Origin: Rhodanobacter sp. Root480
GTDB taxonomy: Bacteria > Pseudomonadota > Gammaproteobacteria > Xanthomonadales > Rhodanobacteraceae
DNA: 64,000 bases
Direction: 5' to 3'
Assembly: GCF_001426645.1 (NCBI RefSeq)
Contig: NZ_LMEX01000001.1
Location: forward strand, 1,254,755-1,318,754
Below, one piece after another: positions 50,418 through 59,562 of this stretch; the first letter of the stretch is position 1, and the number at the start of each line of letters is the position of its first letter. The translations under genes were made by a program, and so were the position numbers. Below the pieces are notes generated by a model. It was not told the DNA's origin and searched no databases. It saw only the letters and a list, made by a program, of their open reading frames with translations.

Positions 50418-50873
50418 ATGCGCACCTTGAATGTCTACCTGACGCTCGGCGCCGCCGCGTTGCTGGCGCTACTTGTTGCCGCGACAGGCTGGCTGTTGCT
50501 GCGCCGCCCGGGCCGCGCTGAAAGCCTCACCAGCCTGCTCGACCTGGCCGACCGGCTGGAGAGCGACCTCAAGACCTGCCGCAGCGGCCTTCAGCAGGCC
50601 TACGCCGTGATGTCGATCAACCCCGACCTGCCGGCCGCGGGCGAGGAAGACGCACAGCACGCGATCGACGCCGGCCTGCGCGCCCTGCTGCAGCAGCGGC
50701 TGTGGATCCGCGACCGCCTGCCCCACGCCAAGGCGCATGAAGTCGACGAGGCACGCAACTCGCTGCTGAGTGCGCGCGAGCGCCTGCGTCCGCTGCTGCA
50801 GGCGTTGAACCAGGCCCAGACCGACCTGGACAGCGCCATGCGCGACCACATCCGCCGCGATCCCGACGCATGA
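50418..50873 (+). CDS. Small membrane-anchored coiled-coil protein of unknown function
   Basis: The 151-aa protein is not one I recognise. It has a short N-terminus, one strong transmembrane helix at about 8-29 (LTLGAAALLALLVAATGWLLL), and then a long helical, charged region rich in L, A, R, D and Q that looks coiled-coil. The C-terminal part most likely faces the cytoplasm or periplasm as a helical stalk. ATG 50418 is preferred over an upstream in-frame TTG at 50361. It overlaps maf by 4 bases and is probably co-transcribed with it, divergently from yceD. Confidence 0.7.
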   Translation: MRTLNVYLTLGAAALLALLVAATGWLLLRRPGRAESLTSLLDLADRLESDLKTCRSGLQQAYAVMSINPDLPAAGEEDAQHAIDAGLRALLQQRLWIRDRLPHAKAHEVDEARNSLLSARERLRPLLQALNQAQTDLDSAMRDHIRRDPDA

Positions 50874-51460
50874 CCGACACGGCGGTCCGATTGGTACTCG
50901 CCTCCACCTCGCGTTACCGCGCCGAACTGCTGCGCCGGCTGGGCGTGGATTTCGAGCCCCGCGCCCCCGGCACCGATGAAGCACCCGTGGCCGGTGAAAG
51001 CCCACACGCACGGGCGCTGCGGCTGGCCATCGCCAAGGCCGAGGCGGCGGCCGGCACGCGACGCGACGCGGTGGTCATCGGATCGGACCAGGTAGCCGAG
51101 CTGGACGGAACACTGCTGGACAAGCCCGGCACAGCGTCGCGTGCACGCGAGCAACTGCTGGCCAGCTCGGGCCGTCAGGTGGATTTCCATACTGCCGTCT
51201 GCGTGCTGGATACCCGTGATGGCCACCGGCACGTGCACGTCGATCTCACCCGGGTGCGCTTCCGTCCGTTGCGGGACGAGGAAATCGCCCGCTACATCGA
51301 ACGCGAGCAACCACTCGATTGCGCGGGCAGTTTCAAGTGCGAGGGCCTGGGCATCAGCCTGTTCGAGGGCATCGACAACAGTGATCCCAGCGCGTTGATC
51401 GGCCTGCCGCTGATCGCCGTGGCCCGGCTGTTGCGCGATTGCGGAATCGCCCTGCCCTAG
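50870..51460 (+). CDS. Maf-family nucleotide pyrophosphatase (YceF-like)
   Basis: The 196-aa protein is a Maf-fold house-cleaning pyrophosphatase that hydrolyses non-canonical nucleotides. The N-terminal ASTSRYR (11-17) and the SDQV motif (72-75) are present, as is the GLGISLFEGIDNSDPSALIGLPL region. The similarity is closer to YceF (m7GTP pyrophosphatase) than YhdE. In E. coli yceF is next to yceD-rpmF; here the order is kept but the two run divergently. Confidence 0.88.
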   Translation: MTDTAVRLVLASTSRYRAELLRRLGVDFEPRAPGTDEAPVAGESPHARALRLAIAKAEAAAGTRRDAVVIGSDQVAELDGTLLDKPGTASRAREQLLASSGRQVDFHTAVCVLDTRDGHRHVHVDLTRVRFRPLRDEEIARYIEREQPLDCAGSFKCEGLGISLFEGIDNSDPSALIGLPLIAVARLLRDCGIALP

Positions 51461-51556
51461 GCGCCTGCCGGGCACGCGGCAAATTGCGGCACGGTCGCTG
51501 GACGGTTCCGACTCGGCATGGGTAAGGTCACACTACCCTTCCCGCATCGACAGCCC

Positions 51557-52498
51557 ATGCCAGCCACCACGCCGCTTCGTGATTCCTCCCTGCAGCAGCG
51601 GCTGGACGCCGCCATCGCCCAGGTCAACCAGGTCCTGCTGGGAAAAGCGCGGCAGGTGAAGCTGGCGTTTGCCTGCCTGATCGCGGGCGGCCACCTGCTG
51701 CTGGAAGACGTGCCTGGCGTAGGCAAGACCACGCTGGCGCACGCGCTGGCGGCGACCTTCGCGCTGGAGTTCCAGCGGGTGCAGTTCACCAGCGACCTGC
51801 TGCCCTCGGACATCATCGGCGTCAGCGTGTACGAGCGCGAAACCGGCCAGTTCCGCTTTCATCCGGGTCCGATCTTCACCGGCCTGCTGCTGGCCGACGA
51901 GATCAACCGCGCCAGCCCCAAGACGCAAAGCGCGCTGCTCGAAGCGATGGCCGAGGACCAAGTCACCGTCGACGGCCAGACGCACGCGCTGGCCCAGCCA
52001 TTCTTCGTGGTGGCCACGCAGAACCCGCTCGATCTCAACGGCACCTTCCCGCTGCCCGATTCGCAACTGGACCGCTTCATGCTGCGGCTGTCGCTGGATT
52101 ATCCGGACGCGGCGGCCGAACGCGCGCTGCTGACCGGCAGCGATCGACGCGACCTGTTGGCGCAACTGACACCGCAACTCGACGGCGCGGCCCTGGCCAC
52201 ATTGCATCAGCAGGCGCAATCGATCACCGCCAGCGCGGCCCTGCTCGATTATCTGCAGGCCCTGCTCACGGCCAGCCGCCGTCATCCGGACATTCGCGCG
52301 GGGTTGTCGCCACGCGCGGGGTTGGCGTTGCTTGCGGCGGCACGGGCGTGGGCCTTGCTGAGTGGTCGAACCCACGTGCTGCCCGAGGACGTGCAGGCCT
52401 TGTTCGTGCCCCTGGCGGCACATCGGCTGCTGCCCGTACGCGGCGCCAACGGCGAAACGCTGGCGCGCCAGCTGCTGGCCGAGGTGGCGGTGGATTGA
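51557..52498 (+). CDS. MoxR-family AAA+ ATPase
   Basis: The 313-aa MoxR ATPase is a chaperone-like AAA+ protein. Walker A is VPGVGKTT at 52-59 and Walker B LLLADEINRASPKTQSALLEAM; sensor and arginine finger regions (ATQNPLDLNGTFPLPDSQLDRF) are typical. I start at ATG 51557; an ATG at 51518 lies across a promoter-like stretch and is less likely. It is first in a moxR-DUF58-tgpA-lipoprotein operon. These operons are linked to membrane or envelope protein maturation. Confidence 0.9.
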   Translation: MPATTPLRDSSLQQRLDAAIAQVNQVLLGKARQVKLAFACLIAGGHLLLEDVPGVGKTTLAHALAATFALEFQRVQFTSDLLPSDIIGVSVYERETGQFRFHPGPIFTGLLLADEINRASPKTQSALLEAMAEDQVTVDGQTHALAQPFFVVATQNPLDLNGTFPLPDSQLDRFMLRLSLDYPDAAAERALLTGSDRRDLLAQLTPQLDGAALATLHQQAQSITASAALLDYLQALLTASRRHPDIRAGLSPRAGLALLAAARAWALLSGRTHVLPEDVQALFVPLAAHRLLPVRGANGETLARQLLAEVAVD

Positions 52499-53451
52499 TG
52501 GCTCCGCTGCTGCAGCGCGCACAACAACTGGCCGAGCGCCGGCTGCCGTCCCTCACCCGCTACCGACGGGCCGAAAAGCTGCCGATCGAATTGCACCGGC
52601 GGCGCATCTACATCGTACCGACCGGTTTCGGCCTGGGCTTTTCGGTGTTGCTGCTGGTGATGCTGGTGGGCGCGCTCAACTACGCCAACAACGCCGCCCT
52701 GTTGCTGACCTGCCTGCTGGGCGCGGCCAGCGCCGCCAGCATGCTGGTGGCGTTCCGCGATCTCGATGGACTGCGGCTGGGCCATATCCGTGCCGGCCAT
52801 GCCGTGGCGGGGCAACCGATCGAGCTCACGCTCGCTTTCGATTCATCACGCGTGCGCCAGGCGATCCGGGTGGAACTCGGCCGGGATGCCACTGCCTTCG
52901 CGATCGAGGCCGGTGCGGTCGTGCACCTGAAATTGATGATGCCGACAACGCGGCGCGGCTGGCAGCCGCTGGCACGCCTGCGGGTCTGGAGCAGTTGGCC
53001 GCTGGGGCTGTTTCGCGCGTGGAGCTGGCTGCATCCGGAGCAAGCCGTGCTGGTGTGGCCGCGCCCGGAAGAAGCCGGCCCACCGCCGGTCGCACCGGCC
53101 GAGGATGCGCGGCACATGCGCCTGCTGCAGGGTGACGAGCTGGCGGCACTGCGCGAGTACCGCGTGGGCGACCCACAGCGCCACGTCGCCTGGAAAGCCA
53201 GCGCGCGCCACGACAACCTGCTGGTGAAGGATTTCGAGCGGGCGCAAAACCGCCCGCAATGGCAACTGGACTGGCGCCGGCTCGACGGGCTCGACGCTGA
53301 ATCACGCATTTCCCGGCTGGCCCGCTGGGTCAACGAGGCACAGGCGCAACAGCGCCATTTCAGCCTGTGGCTGCCCGGCAACATCATCGCCAACGGCAGC
53401 GGACCGGAGCATTACGCCCACTGCATGAACGCCCTGGCGCAACTACCATGA
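52498..53451 (+). CDS. DUF58 domain membrane protein
   Basis: The 317-aa protein has two transmembrane helices (about 38-60 and 65-85) and a C-terminal DUF58 region. The motif GDELAALREYRVGDPQRHVAWKASARHDNLLVKDF is the DUF58 signature. It begins at ATG 52498, sharing one base with the moxR stop, and overlaps tgpA by 4 bases. Its role is inferred from the MoxR-DUF58-transglutaminase association. Confidence 0.88.
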   Translation: MAPLLQRAQQLAERRLPSLTRYRRAEKLPIELHRRRIYIVPTGFGLGFSVLLLVMLVGALNYANNAALLLTCLLGAASAASMLVAFRDLDGLRLGHIRAGHAVAGQPIELTLAFDSSRVRQAIRVELGRDATAFAIEAGAVVHLKLMMPTTRRGWQPLARLRVWSSWPLGLFRAWSWLHPEQAVLVWPRPEEAGPPPVAPAEDARHMRLLQGDELAALREYRVGDPQRHVAWKASARHDNLLVKDFERAQNRPQWQLDWRRLDGLDAESRISRLARWVNEAQAQQRHFSLWLPGNIIANGSGPEHYAHCMNALAQLP

Positions 53452-55424
53452 AACGCGCGCCAGGCCCGAAAGCCACCATCGATGCACCCATCGACAACCG
53501 CGCCTTCGACCTGCTGAGCGGCACGCTCGCCCTGGTCCTGGCGCTGCATGCGTCGCATCTGCCGTGGTGGCTGAGTGCAGCGCTGGCATTGATACTCGGC
53601 TGGCGATGGTGGCAGCGGCGGCGGCAAACCGGCCGGGTGCCGGCCTGGCTGAAGTTGCCGATGCTGGTGTTGCTGACCCTGGTGGTGATTGCCTGGTACG
53701 GCAGCATCTTCGGCCGCGAACCGGGCACTGCACTGGCGGTAGGCCTGCTGGTGCTGAAACTGCTGGAGAGCGAAACCGAACGTGATGCGCGCGTGGGCAT
53801 CAGCTTCGCCTGCTTTGCGCTGATGGTTGCCCTGCTGTTCGACCAGGGCCTGATCGCCACCCTCGTGGTGGCGCTGGGCCTGTTGCCGGCATTGGCCACC
53901 TTGCGCGCGCTGCAACCGGCGCGCCTGCCCGCCAGTGTGCGCGGCACCGTGATGTCCAACCTGGGGTTGTTGTTCGCCGCGCTGCCACTGGCGCTGCTGG
54001 CGTTTCTGCTGGTGCCGCGGTTGAGCACGCCGTTGTGGGGTGCGCCTTCGCCGCGCCAGGCGACCACCGGCCTCAGCGACAGCATGACGCCGGGAAACTT
54101 CACCGAGCTGCTTACCGACGACCGGCCCGCTATGCGGGTGAGTTTTGACGGACCGCCGCCGGCCGCCGATCTGCGCTATTTTCGCGCCTACGTGATGGGC
54201 TACTACGACGGTCGCGGCTGGCACCGCCGGCCACCCGATCCGCGTGAAGCCGTCGCCTCGATCGAGGCCGGCACGACAGTCAGCTACCGGATCACACTGC
54301 AGCCCACCCGCCAACGAGTACTGCCAACCCTGGACGTACCGCTGCAGGCGCCGGCGCAGTCGCAGATGCAACCCGAGCGCGAAGTGCTTGCGGACAAGGC
54401 CGTGACCGAGGCGATCAGCTACGCCGGCACGTCGGCGTCGCGATACCGGCTGCAAGCCGTGCTCGACCCCGCATCGCGACAACGCGGCCTGCAGCTTCCG
54501 GCGGGATTCAATCCGCGCACCCATGCCCTGGCAACGCAATGGCGCCAGCGCTTCGGCAACGACGATGCGGCGATCGTGCAGGCGGCGCTGGCACTGTTCC
54601 ACGATGGCGGTTTTCGCTACACCCTGGCGCCCGCCCCGCTGGGCCGCGACTCCATCGACGACTTCCTGTTTTCCACGCAGGAGGGTTTCTGCGAGCACTA
54701 CGCGTCCTCTTTCACCGTGCTGATGCGCGCCGCCGGCATTCCCGCGCGGGTGGTCACCGGTTACCAGGGCGGCTACTGGAACAAGCTGGCCGACTACCTG
54801 CTGGTGCGCAATTCGGATGCGCATGCATGGAGCGAGGTGTGGCTGGCCGGGCGTGGCTGGATTCGCGTCGATCCCACCGCGGCCGTGCGGCCAGAGCGCG
54901 TGACCCTGGGCGCGGCCGCGGCGGCCGGCGATCAACGTGACTGGTACCGCAACGACTGGTTGCAGGACGTGCGCAACCGCTGGGACATTGTCAACCGATG
55001 GTGGGATCAGGCCGTTGTGGGTTTCGATGCCTTGCGCCAGCGGGGCTTGCTGACGCCTTTCGGCATACGCGACACGGATACCGGGATGCTCGGTCTGCTG
55101 CTGGCGATCAGCAGCGTGCTGTTTGTAGCCCTCGGGTTGGGCTGGGCGCTATGGCGGCGTGAAGCGCGCGATCAGCTGCGCGCCGCCATGCACCGGCTTG
55201 AAAACAAGCTGGCGCGTCGCGGGATCACGCGGCGTTCCAGCGAAGGGCCGCAGCATTATTTGAGCCGCGCCGCGAGAGCCTTGCCCGCGCAGCGCCATGA
55301 ACTGGAAGCACTGATGAATCTGTATCTGTCATTGCGTTATGCCCAGGACCATCCACCGACTGAATCCGTGCGGGCGTTTTCTGTTGCCGTACGGGAATTC
55401 CGCCCCCTCGACGTGGTCAAATGA
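53448..55424 (+). CDS. TgpA-type transglutaminase-like membrane protein
   Basis: The 658-aa protein has a DUF3488 N-terminus with about six membrane helices within residues 20-190. A periplasmic transglutaminase-like domain follows, with catalytic triad C415 (EGFCEHY), H459 (SDAHAWSEVW) and D475 (WIRVDPTAA). A further helix lies near 555-575 and a DUF4129-like C-terminus follows. P. aeruginosa TgpA is an essential homologue. Residues for a cysteine-protease-like fold are intact; the substrate is unknown. It overlaps the lipoprotein gene by 4 bases in an alternative frame only. Confidence 0.9.
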   Translation: MKRAPGPKATIDAPIDNRAFDLLSGTLALVLALHASHLPWWLSAALALILGWRWWQRRRQTGRVPAWLKLPMLVLLTLVVIAWYGSIFGREPGTALAVGLLVLKLLESETERDARVGISFACFALMVALLFDQGLIATLVVALGLLPALATLRALQPARLPASVRGTVMSNLGLLFAALPLALLAFLLVPRLSTPLWGAPSPRQATTGLSDSMTPGNFTELLTDDRPAMRVSFDGPPPAADLRYFRAYVMGYYDGRGWHRRPPDPREAVASIEAGTTVSYRITLQPTRQRVLPTLDVPLQAPAQSQMQPEREVLADKAVTEAISYAGTSASRYRLQAVLDPASRQRGLQLPAGFNPRTHALATQWRQRFGNDDAAIVQAALALFHDGGFRYTLAPAPLGRDSIDDFLFSTQEGFCEHYASSFTVLMRAAGIPARVVTGYQGGYWNKLADYLLVRNSDAHAWSEVWLAGRGWIRVDPTAAVRPERVTLGAAAAAGDQRDWYRNDWLQDVRNRWDIVNRWWDQAVVGFDALRQRGLLTPFGIRDTDTGMLGLLLAISSVLFVALGLGWALWRREARDQLRAAMHRLENKLARRGITRRSSEGPQHYLSRAARALPAQRHELEALMNLYLSLRYAQDHPPTESVRAFSVAVREFRPLDVVK

Positions 55425-55471
55425 GCATCGAAGTGATCGCGCACGCCATCGCCCCTGCCGGAGAAACCGTC

Positions 55472-56077
55472 ATGTCCCCCTATCGCCCGCTTGCCCTCGT
55501 CGCGGCTATCGCCCTGCTGGGCGGCTGCGCCACCATTCCGCAACCGCTGCAGGGCACCTATTCCAGCGTCAGCACCGCGGCTGCCCAACAGGGCGGTGCC
55601 GGCGGCACGCATGTGCGCTGGGGTGGCGAAATCATCAAGACCGAGCCGGGCCCGCAGCAGACCTGCTTCTACCTGCTGTCCCGCCCACTCGACGATCAGG
55701 CACGCCCGAAGGCTGGTGTCGAAGGTGAAAACCAGGGTCGTTTCGTCGCCTGCCGCAACGGCTTCTATGACCCCGAGGTATTCACCCGCGGTCGCGAGCT
55801 GACAGTAACCGGCACGCTGCACGGCATCGTGTCGCAGAAGGTTGGCGAATTCGATTACGCCTACCCCCGGGTGGAGGCCGACGTGGTTTACCTGTGGCCG
55901 AAGCGGGTCGCGCCGCAGCGTTACGGACCAGGGTTCTACGACCCGTTCTGGGGCCCGGGCTTTGGCCGCTATTACGGCCCCGGCTTCGGCGGCTACGGTT
56001 GGGGCAACCCTTACTGGAACCAGCCACGGGTGATCATCGTGCGGCCTCCGCACCAGCATCCGCCTCGCGGGAAATAA
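55472..56077 (+). CDS. Slp-family outer-membrane lipoprotein
   Basis: The 201-aa lipoprotein has a signal peptide and lipobox LLGGC with C19. The Slp-like core (starvation-inducible lipoprotein, about 20-150) contains VRWGGEIIKTEP, GRFVACRNGFYDP and GRELTVTGTLHG. A glycine/tyrosine/proline-rich tail (about 150-201) with YGPGF repeats is not typical of E. coli Slp. ATG 55472 has GGAG eight bases upstream; an ATG 17 codons earlier would hide the signal peptide. It is last in the moxR operon and followed by a terminator. Confidence 0.82.
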   Translation: MSPYRPLALVAAIALLGGCATIPQPLQGTYSSVSTAAAQQGGAGGTHVRWGGEIIKTEPGPQQTCFYLLSRPLDDQARPKAGVEGENQGRFVACRNGFYDPEVFTRGRELTVTGTLHGIVSQKVGEFDYAYPRVEADVVYLWPKRVAPQRYGPGFYDPFWGPGFGRYYGPGFGGYGWGNPYWNQPRVIIVRPPHQHPPRGK

Positions 56078-56088
56078 CAGGCCCCAAA

Positions 56089-56117
56089 GAAAACGCCGGC
56101 TTCGTGCCGGCGTTTTC
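56089..56117. terminator. Terminator after the Slp-like gene
   Basis: GAAAACGCCGGC (56089-56100) and GCCGGCGTTTTC (56106-56117) form a perfect 12-bp stem with loop TTCGT. T and A runs on both ends mean it can serve the converging HIT gene as well. Confidence 0.88.
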
Positions 56118-56141
56118 GTATTGCCATGCCGTCTAGCCGGC

Positions 56142-56486
56142 TCAGCCCGGGGGCCACGCCAGGCGACGGCCAGCCAGCAAATGGACATGCAGATGGAATA
56201 CCGTCTGCCCGCCATCGTCGTTGCAATTGATCACCGTTCGATAACCCTGCTCGGCAACCCCTTCCTGGCGCGCGTAATCCGCGCAGGCAAGCAACAGCTT
56301 GCCCAGCAACGTCGCATCGCCCGGCTCGGCGTCGTTCAAGGTGGCCATCGGCCGCTTCGGGATGAACAGCACGTGGATCGGCGCCTGCGGATTGACGTCC
56401 CTGAAACCCAGCACATCGTCATCTTCGTAGACGATATCCGCGGGGATTTCGCGGCGGATGATCTTGCTGAAAATCGTGTCGCTCAT
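56142..56486 (-). CDS. HIT-family nucleotide phosphoramidase (HinT-like)
   Basis: The 114-aa histidine-triad protein hydrolyses AMP-lysine or aminoacyl adenylates. The triad HLHVH is at 98-102 within GQTVFHLHVHLLAGR. MSDTIFSKIIRREIPADIVYEDD is the typical HinT start. It follows recR by 16 bases and may be in its operon. Confidence 0.93.
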   Translation of the reverse strand: MSDTIFSKIIRREIPADIVYEDDDVLGFRDVNPQAPIHVLFIPKRPMATLNDAEPGDATLLGKLLLACADYARQEGVAEQGYRTVINCNDDGGQTVFHLHVHLLAGRRLAWPPG

Positions 56487-56502
56487 GGTGCTTTCCCTTT
56501 AG

Positions 56503-57102
56503 TCACTCAACGATCTGTCGACGACCAAACGCGTGCGCGAGGGTGCCGCGGTCGACGAATTCAAGTTCACCGCCCAGCGGCACGCCATGCGCCAACCGGG
56601 TCGGCCGGATACCGCCGGCGCGGGCCAGTTGCGCCAGGTAATGCGCCGTGGCCTCGCCCTCGACGGTGGGGTTGGTGGCGATGATCATCTCCTCGATCTC
56701 GCCCTCGCCCAGGCGCTGGGTGAGCAGCCCCAGGCCCAGCTCCTCCGGGCCGAGCCCGTCCAGCGGCGACAACCGCCCCATCAGCACGAAGTATTGGCCG
56801 CGATACCCGGTCGCCTGCTCGATCGCCGCCACGTCCACCGGCGACTCCACCACGCACAGCACCTGGCGGTCACGACTGCTGTTGGCGCATAGCGCGCACA
56901 GCGGGTCTTCGCTGAAATTGCGGCAGCGATTGCAATGCCCGATGCGCTGCATCGCCTGCTCCAGCGCCGCCGCCAGTTTCAGCCCGCGCTCGCGATCGCG
57001 CTCCAGCAAATGGAAGGCCATCCGCTGCGCACTCTTGCCACCCACGCCAGGCAGGCAGCGCAGTGCTTCGATGAGGTCGGCGAGGAGGGGGGAGCTGCTC
57101 AT
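56503..57102 (-). CDS. recR: Recombination protein RecR
   Basis: The 199-aa RecFOR component helps load RecA at gaps. An N-terminal helix-hairpin-helix ([17 protein letters not shown]) is followed by a zinc finger with C57, C60, C69, C72. A Toprim domain (about 80-176) has [12 protein letters not shown] and [15 protein letters not shown]. The ATG 57102 has no evident Shine-Dalgarno; repeat copy 3 ends 7 bases upstream. It is the third gene of a dnaX-ybaB-recR order. Confidence 0.95.
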   Translation of the reverse strand: MSSSPLLADLIEALRCLPGVGGKSAQRMAFHLLERDRERGLKLAAALEQAMQRIGHCNRCRNFSEDPLCALCANSSRDRQVLCVVESPVDVAAIEQATGYRGQYFVLMGRLSPLDGLGPEELGLGLLTQRLGEGEIEEMIIATNPTVEGEATAHYLAQLARAGGIRPTRLAHGVPLGGELEFVDRGTLAHAFGRRQIVE

Positions 57103-57109
57103 TGAGTGT

Positions 57110-57195
57110 CCGGGATTGGGGATATGGGATTGGGGATTCGGAACGTCAAGAGCATCCGCTTTTACCCATTCCCGATTCCCTATTCCCCATTCCCT
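57110..57195. repeat. GGGAATN-heptamer inverted-repeat element, copy 3 (ybaB-recR)
   Basis: The left arm 57110-57141 has GGGATTG-type heptamers; the right arm 57164-57195 has CATTCCC/GATTCCC units. The 22-base core contains CAAGAGC and CGCTTTTAC, as in copy 1. In ybaB-recR mRNA the 5' arm has five GGG tracts and the 3' C-rich arm ends 7 bases before recR. Confidence 0.9.
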
Positions 57196-57198
57196 GCA

Positions 57199-57522
57199 TC
57201 AAAACGGCATCTTGAAACCAGGCGGCAAGCTCATGCCCGCCGTGACGCCGCCGAGCCGATCCTTGCTGGCCTGCGCCACCTTGTTCACCGCGTCGTTGAC
57301 CGCGGCGGCGACGAGGTCTTCGGCCATTTCCGGGTCATCAGCGAAGGTTTGCCGGTCGATCTGCACGCGACGTACTTCGTGCGCACCGGTCATCACCACG
57401 CTGACCAGGCCGCCGCCGGCACTGCCGGTGACTTCCAGTTTGGCCAATTCTTCCTGCGCGCGCTTCATGTCTTCCTGCATGCGCTGGGCCTGCTGCATCA
57501 GCTGGCCGATCTGTCCTCTCAT
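57199..57522 (-). CDS. ybaB: YbaB/EbfC nucleoid-associated protein
   Basis: The 107-aa protein is a small dimeric DNA-binding protein encoded between dnaX and recR in many bacteria. [31 protein letters not shown] is the family N-terminal helix, and the end [16 protein letters not shown] fits. It follows dnaX by 20 bases and precedes recR. Confidence 0.95.
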   Translation of the reverse strand: MRGQIGQLMQQAQRMQEDMKRAQEELAKLEVTGSAGGGLVSVVMTGAHEVRRVQIDRQTFADDPEMAEDLVAAAVNDAVNKVAQASKDRLGGVTAGMSLPPGFKMPF

Positions 57523-57542
57523 GGCATTACTCCGCTCTTCAG

Positions 57543-59234
57543 TCAGGATCGACTGTCAACTATGGGCTTGATCGATTGCGGCACCACCTTGGCGCCGAAA
57601 TCGCGTTTCAATGATTGCACCAGTGGATCACCCTCGATCGCCTGTTCGGCGGCCGACTGCGCCATGTCACGCGCATGGGCGGCACGTGCCGCGGGTGTCT
57701 CCACGGCCGCATCCGCGCTGCTGCCGACGAAGCGCAGGCGGATGTGTTCGCCCAGCGCCTGGCCGATCCGCTCCTCCATCTGGCTGACCATCGGCTCGAC
57801 CGCCAGATGCATGTGCACCGGCTGCAATGCCAGCACCAGGGTTTGCCCTTCGCGTTCACGCAGCACGGCGTTCTGCGCCAGCAAGCCCAGCGGGCCGCGC
57901 AAGCCCGCCTGGGCAATCAAGGCCTCCCACACCGGCAAGCCGTTGGCATCGCGCGGCATCGGTGCGGACGGCGCGGGTGCCACCGGCGGTGGCGGCGACG
58001 ACACCGCGGCATTGCGCGGCGGCGATGGAACCGTGGCGGGAGGTACGGGAGTGGCGCGGTGCTCCGTCCGAGCCGGTGCCGGCCTGGGCGCTGGCACGGG
58101 TGCCGGAGTGTGGCTGTTCGAACGCTCCGTGCCCGTGGGCGACGCGTCCCCCGGCCGGAACGCCAGCATGCGCAACAACGCCATCTCGAAGCCGGTGCGC
58201 GCATCCGGCGCCAGCGCCAGATCGCGGCGACCCGAGGTGGCGATCTGGTAATAAAGCTGCACATCTTCCGGCGCCATGCGCTCGGCGAGCGCCGGTAACG
58301 CCTGGTCGTCGTCGCTACCTTCTTCCGCCCGGTAACCGGGAATCAGCTGGATCAGCTGCACCCGATGAAGCACGCTGGCCAGGTCGTCCAGCACGCTGCC
58401 GAAATCCGGCGAATACGAAGCGATCTGCGTGGCTTCGGCCAGGAGACGCTCGCCGTCACCCGCAGCCAGCGCATCGAGCACGCCCAATACCTGGCCGCGC
58501 GCCACGCTGCCCAGCATGGTCCGCACGTCGTCGCCACGCAGCGCACCGCCGCCATAGGCGATTGCCTGGTCGAGCAGCGACAGCCCGTCGCGCAACGAGC
58601 CATCGGCGGCACGCGCCAGCTCACCGATGGCGGCTTCCTCGTACGTCAGGTTCTCGGCGCCCAGGATATGCCGCATCTGGCCGGAGATCTGATCCGGCAG
58701 CAGGCGCTTCAGGTTGAACTTCAGGCAGCGCGACAACACCGTCACCGGCAGTTTCTGCGGGTCGGTGGTGGCGAGCAGGAATTTCACGTGCGGCGGCGGC
58801 TCCTCCAGCGTCTTCAGCAACGCGTTGAACGCGTTCTTCGACAGCATGTGCACCTCGTCGACCAGGTACACCTTGAAGCGGCCCCGCGAGGGTGCGTATT
58901 GCGCGTTCTCGATCAACTCGCGCACATCGTCCACGCCGGTGTTGCTGGCCGCATCGATCTCCAGCAGATCCACGAAGCGGCCTTCGTCCACCGCTGTGCA
59001 CACCGAGCACTCGCCACACGGATCGGCTGATTGCCCGCGCTCGCAGTTCAATGATTTGGCGAAGATGCGCGCGATCGTGGTCTTGCCCACGCCCCGCGTG
59101 CCGGTGAACAGGTAGGCATGGTGCATGCGTCCGGTATCGAGCGCATTGGTGAGTGCGCGCACCACGTGTTCCTGCCCCACCAGCTCGGAAAATTTACGGG
59201 GGCGCCACTTGCGTGCGAGTACCTGATAAGACAT
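57543..59234 (-). CDS. dnaX: DNA polymerase III subunits gamma/tau
   Basis: The 563-aa clamp-loader ATPase has Walker A GTRGVGKT at 45-52. Zinc cysteines are C64, C73, C76 and C79, and the DEXH-like box reads [11 protein letters not shown] proline/alanine-rich linker about 370-450 precedes the tau-specific C-terminus that binds the polymerase. No A-rich slippery sequence for gamma production by frameshifting is visible. ATG 59234 ([12 protein letters not shown]) is the standard start; an earlier codon adds a non-conserved 12 residues. It leads a dnaX-ybaB-recR operon. Confidence 0.96.
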   Translation of the reverse strand: MSYQVLARKWRPRKFSELVGQEHVVRALTNALDTGRMHHAYLFTGTRGVGKTTIARIFAKSLNCERGQSADPCGECSVCTAVDEGRFVDLLEIDAASNTGVDDVRELIENAQYAPSRGRFKVYLVDEVHMLSKNAFNALLKTLEEPPPHVKFLLATTDPQKLPVTVLSRCLKFNLKRLLPDQISGQMRHILGAENLTYEEAAIGELARAADGSLRDGLSLLDQAIAYGGGALRGDDVRTMLGSVARGQVLGVLDALAAGDGERLLAEATQIASYSPDFGSVLDDLASVLHRVQLIQLIPGYRAEEGSDDDQALPALAERMAPEDVQLYYQIATSGRRDLALAPDARTGFEMALLRMLAFRPGDASPTGTERSNSHTPAPVPAPRPAPARTEHRATPVPPATVPSPPRNAAVSSPPPPVAPAPSAPMPRDANGLPVWEALIAQAGLRGPLGLLAQNAVLREREGQTLVLALQPVHMHLAVEPMVSQMEERIGQALGEHIRLRFVGSSADAAVETPAARAAHARDMAQSAAEQAIEGDPLVQSLKRDFGAKVVPQSIKPIVDSRS

Positions 59235-59315
59235 GGCAACCAACGTTGGGGCAAAGGTCGATTGTGCCAAGTCGGGCGGGGTAAGTCAGTAAAGGGCTGG
59301 GCGCTCGTACGATTG

Positions 59316-59535
59316 CCCTCTCCCCGCCGCTCTCCCGCGAGCGGGGGCTAGCGCGGTGGGCGGGAATCGCACTTGCGGGGTTGCCGCTGGCGTGCGGTTA
59401 CGGGATTGGGGAGTTGCGGGGCCAACTGGCCCTCTCCCCAACCCTCTCCCCAACCCTCTCCCGCAAGCGGGAGAGGGAGCGAGTGTGCCGTGCGGGAATC
59501 GCACTTGCCGGGTCGCGGCCGGTATGAGGCTGCGG
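59316..59535. repeat. Two diverged tandem copies of a palindromic repeat between dnaX and the 4.5S RNA gene
   Basis: The 328-base gap 59235-59562 contains no gene. Copy A starts at 59316 and copy B at about 59430. Both begin with CCCTCTCCCC, contain CTCCCGCRAGCGGG, and share CGGGAATCGCACTTGC (59361-59376 and 59493-59508). Copy B has the CCCTCTCCC unit three times and an 11-bp palindrome at 59454-59477. Function unknown. Confidence 0.7.
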
Positions 59536-59562
59536 CCCAAGGAAAAAATGCGGAGATGAAAT

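Noticed and set aside
57543..59234. Programmed frameshift in dnaX to make gamma
   Set aside because: No A-rich slippery heptamer is visible in the linker region; a proteolytic or no-gamma route cannot be judged from sequence.
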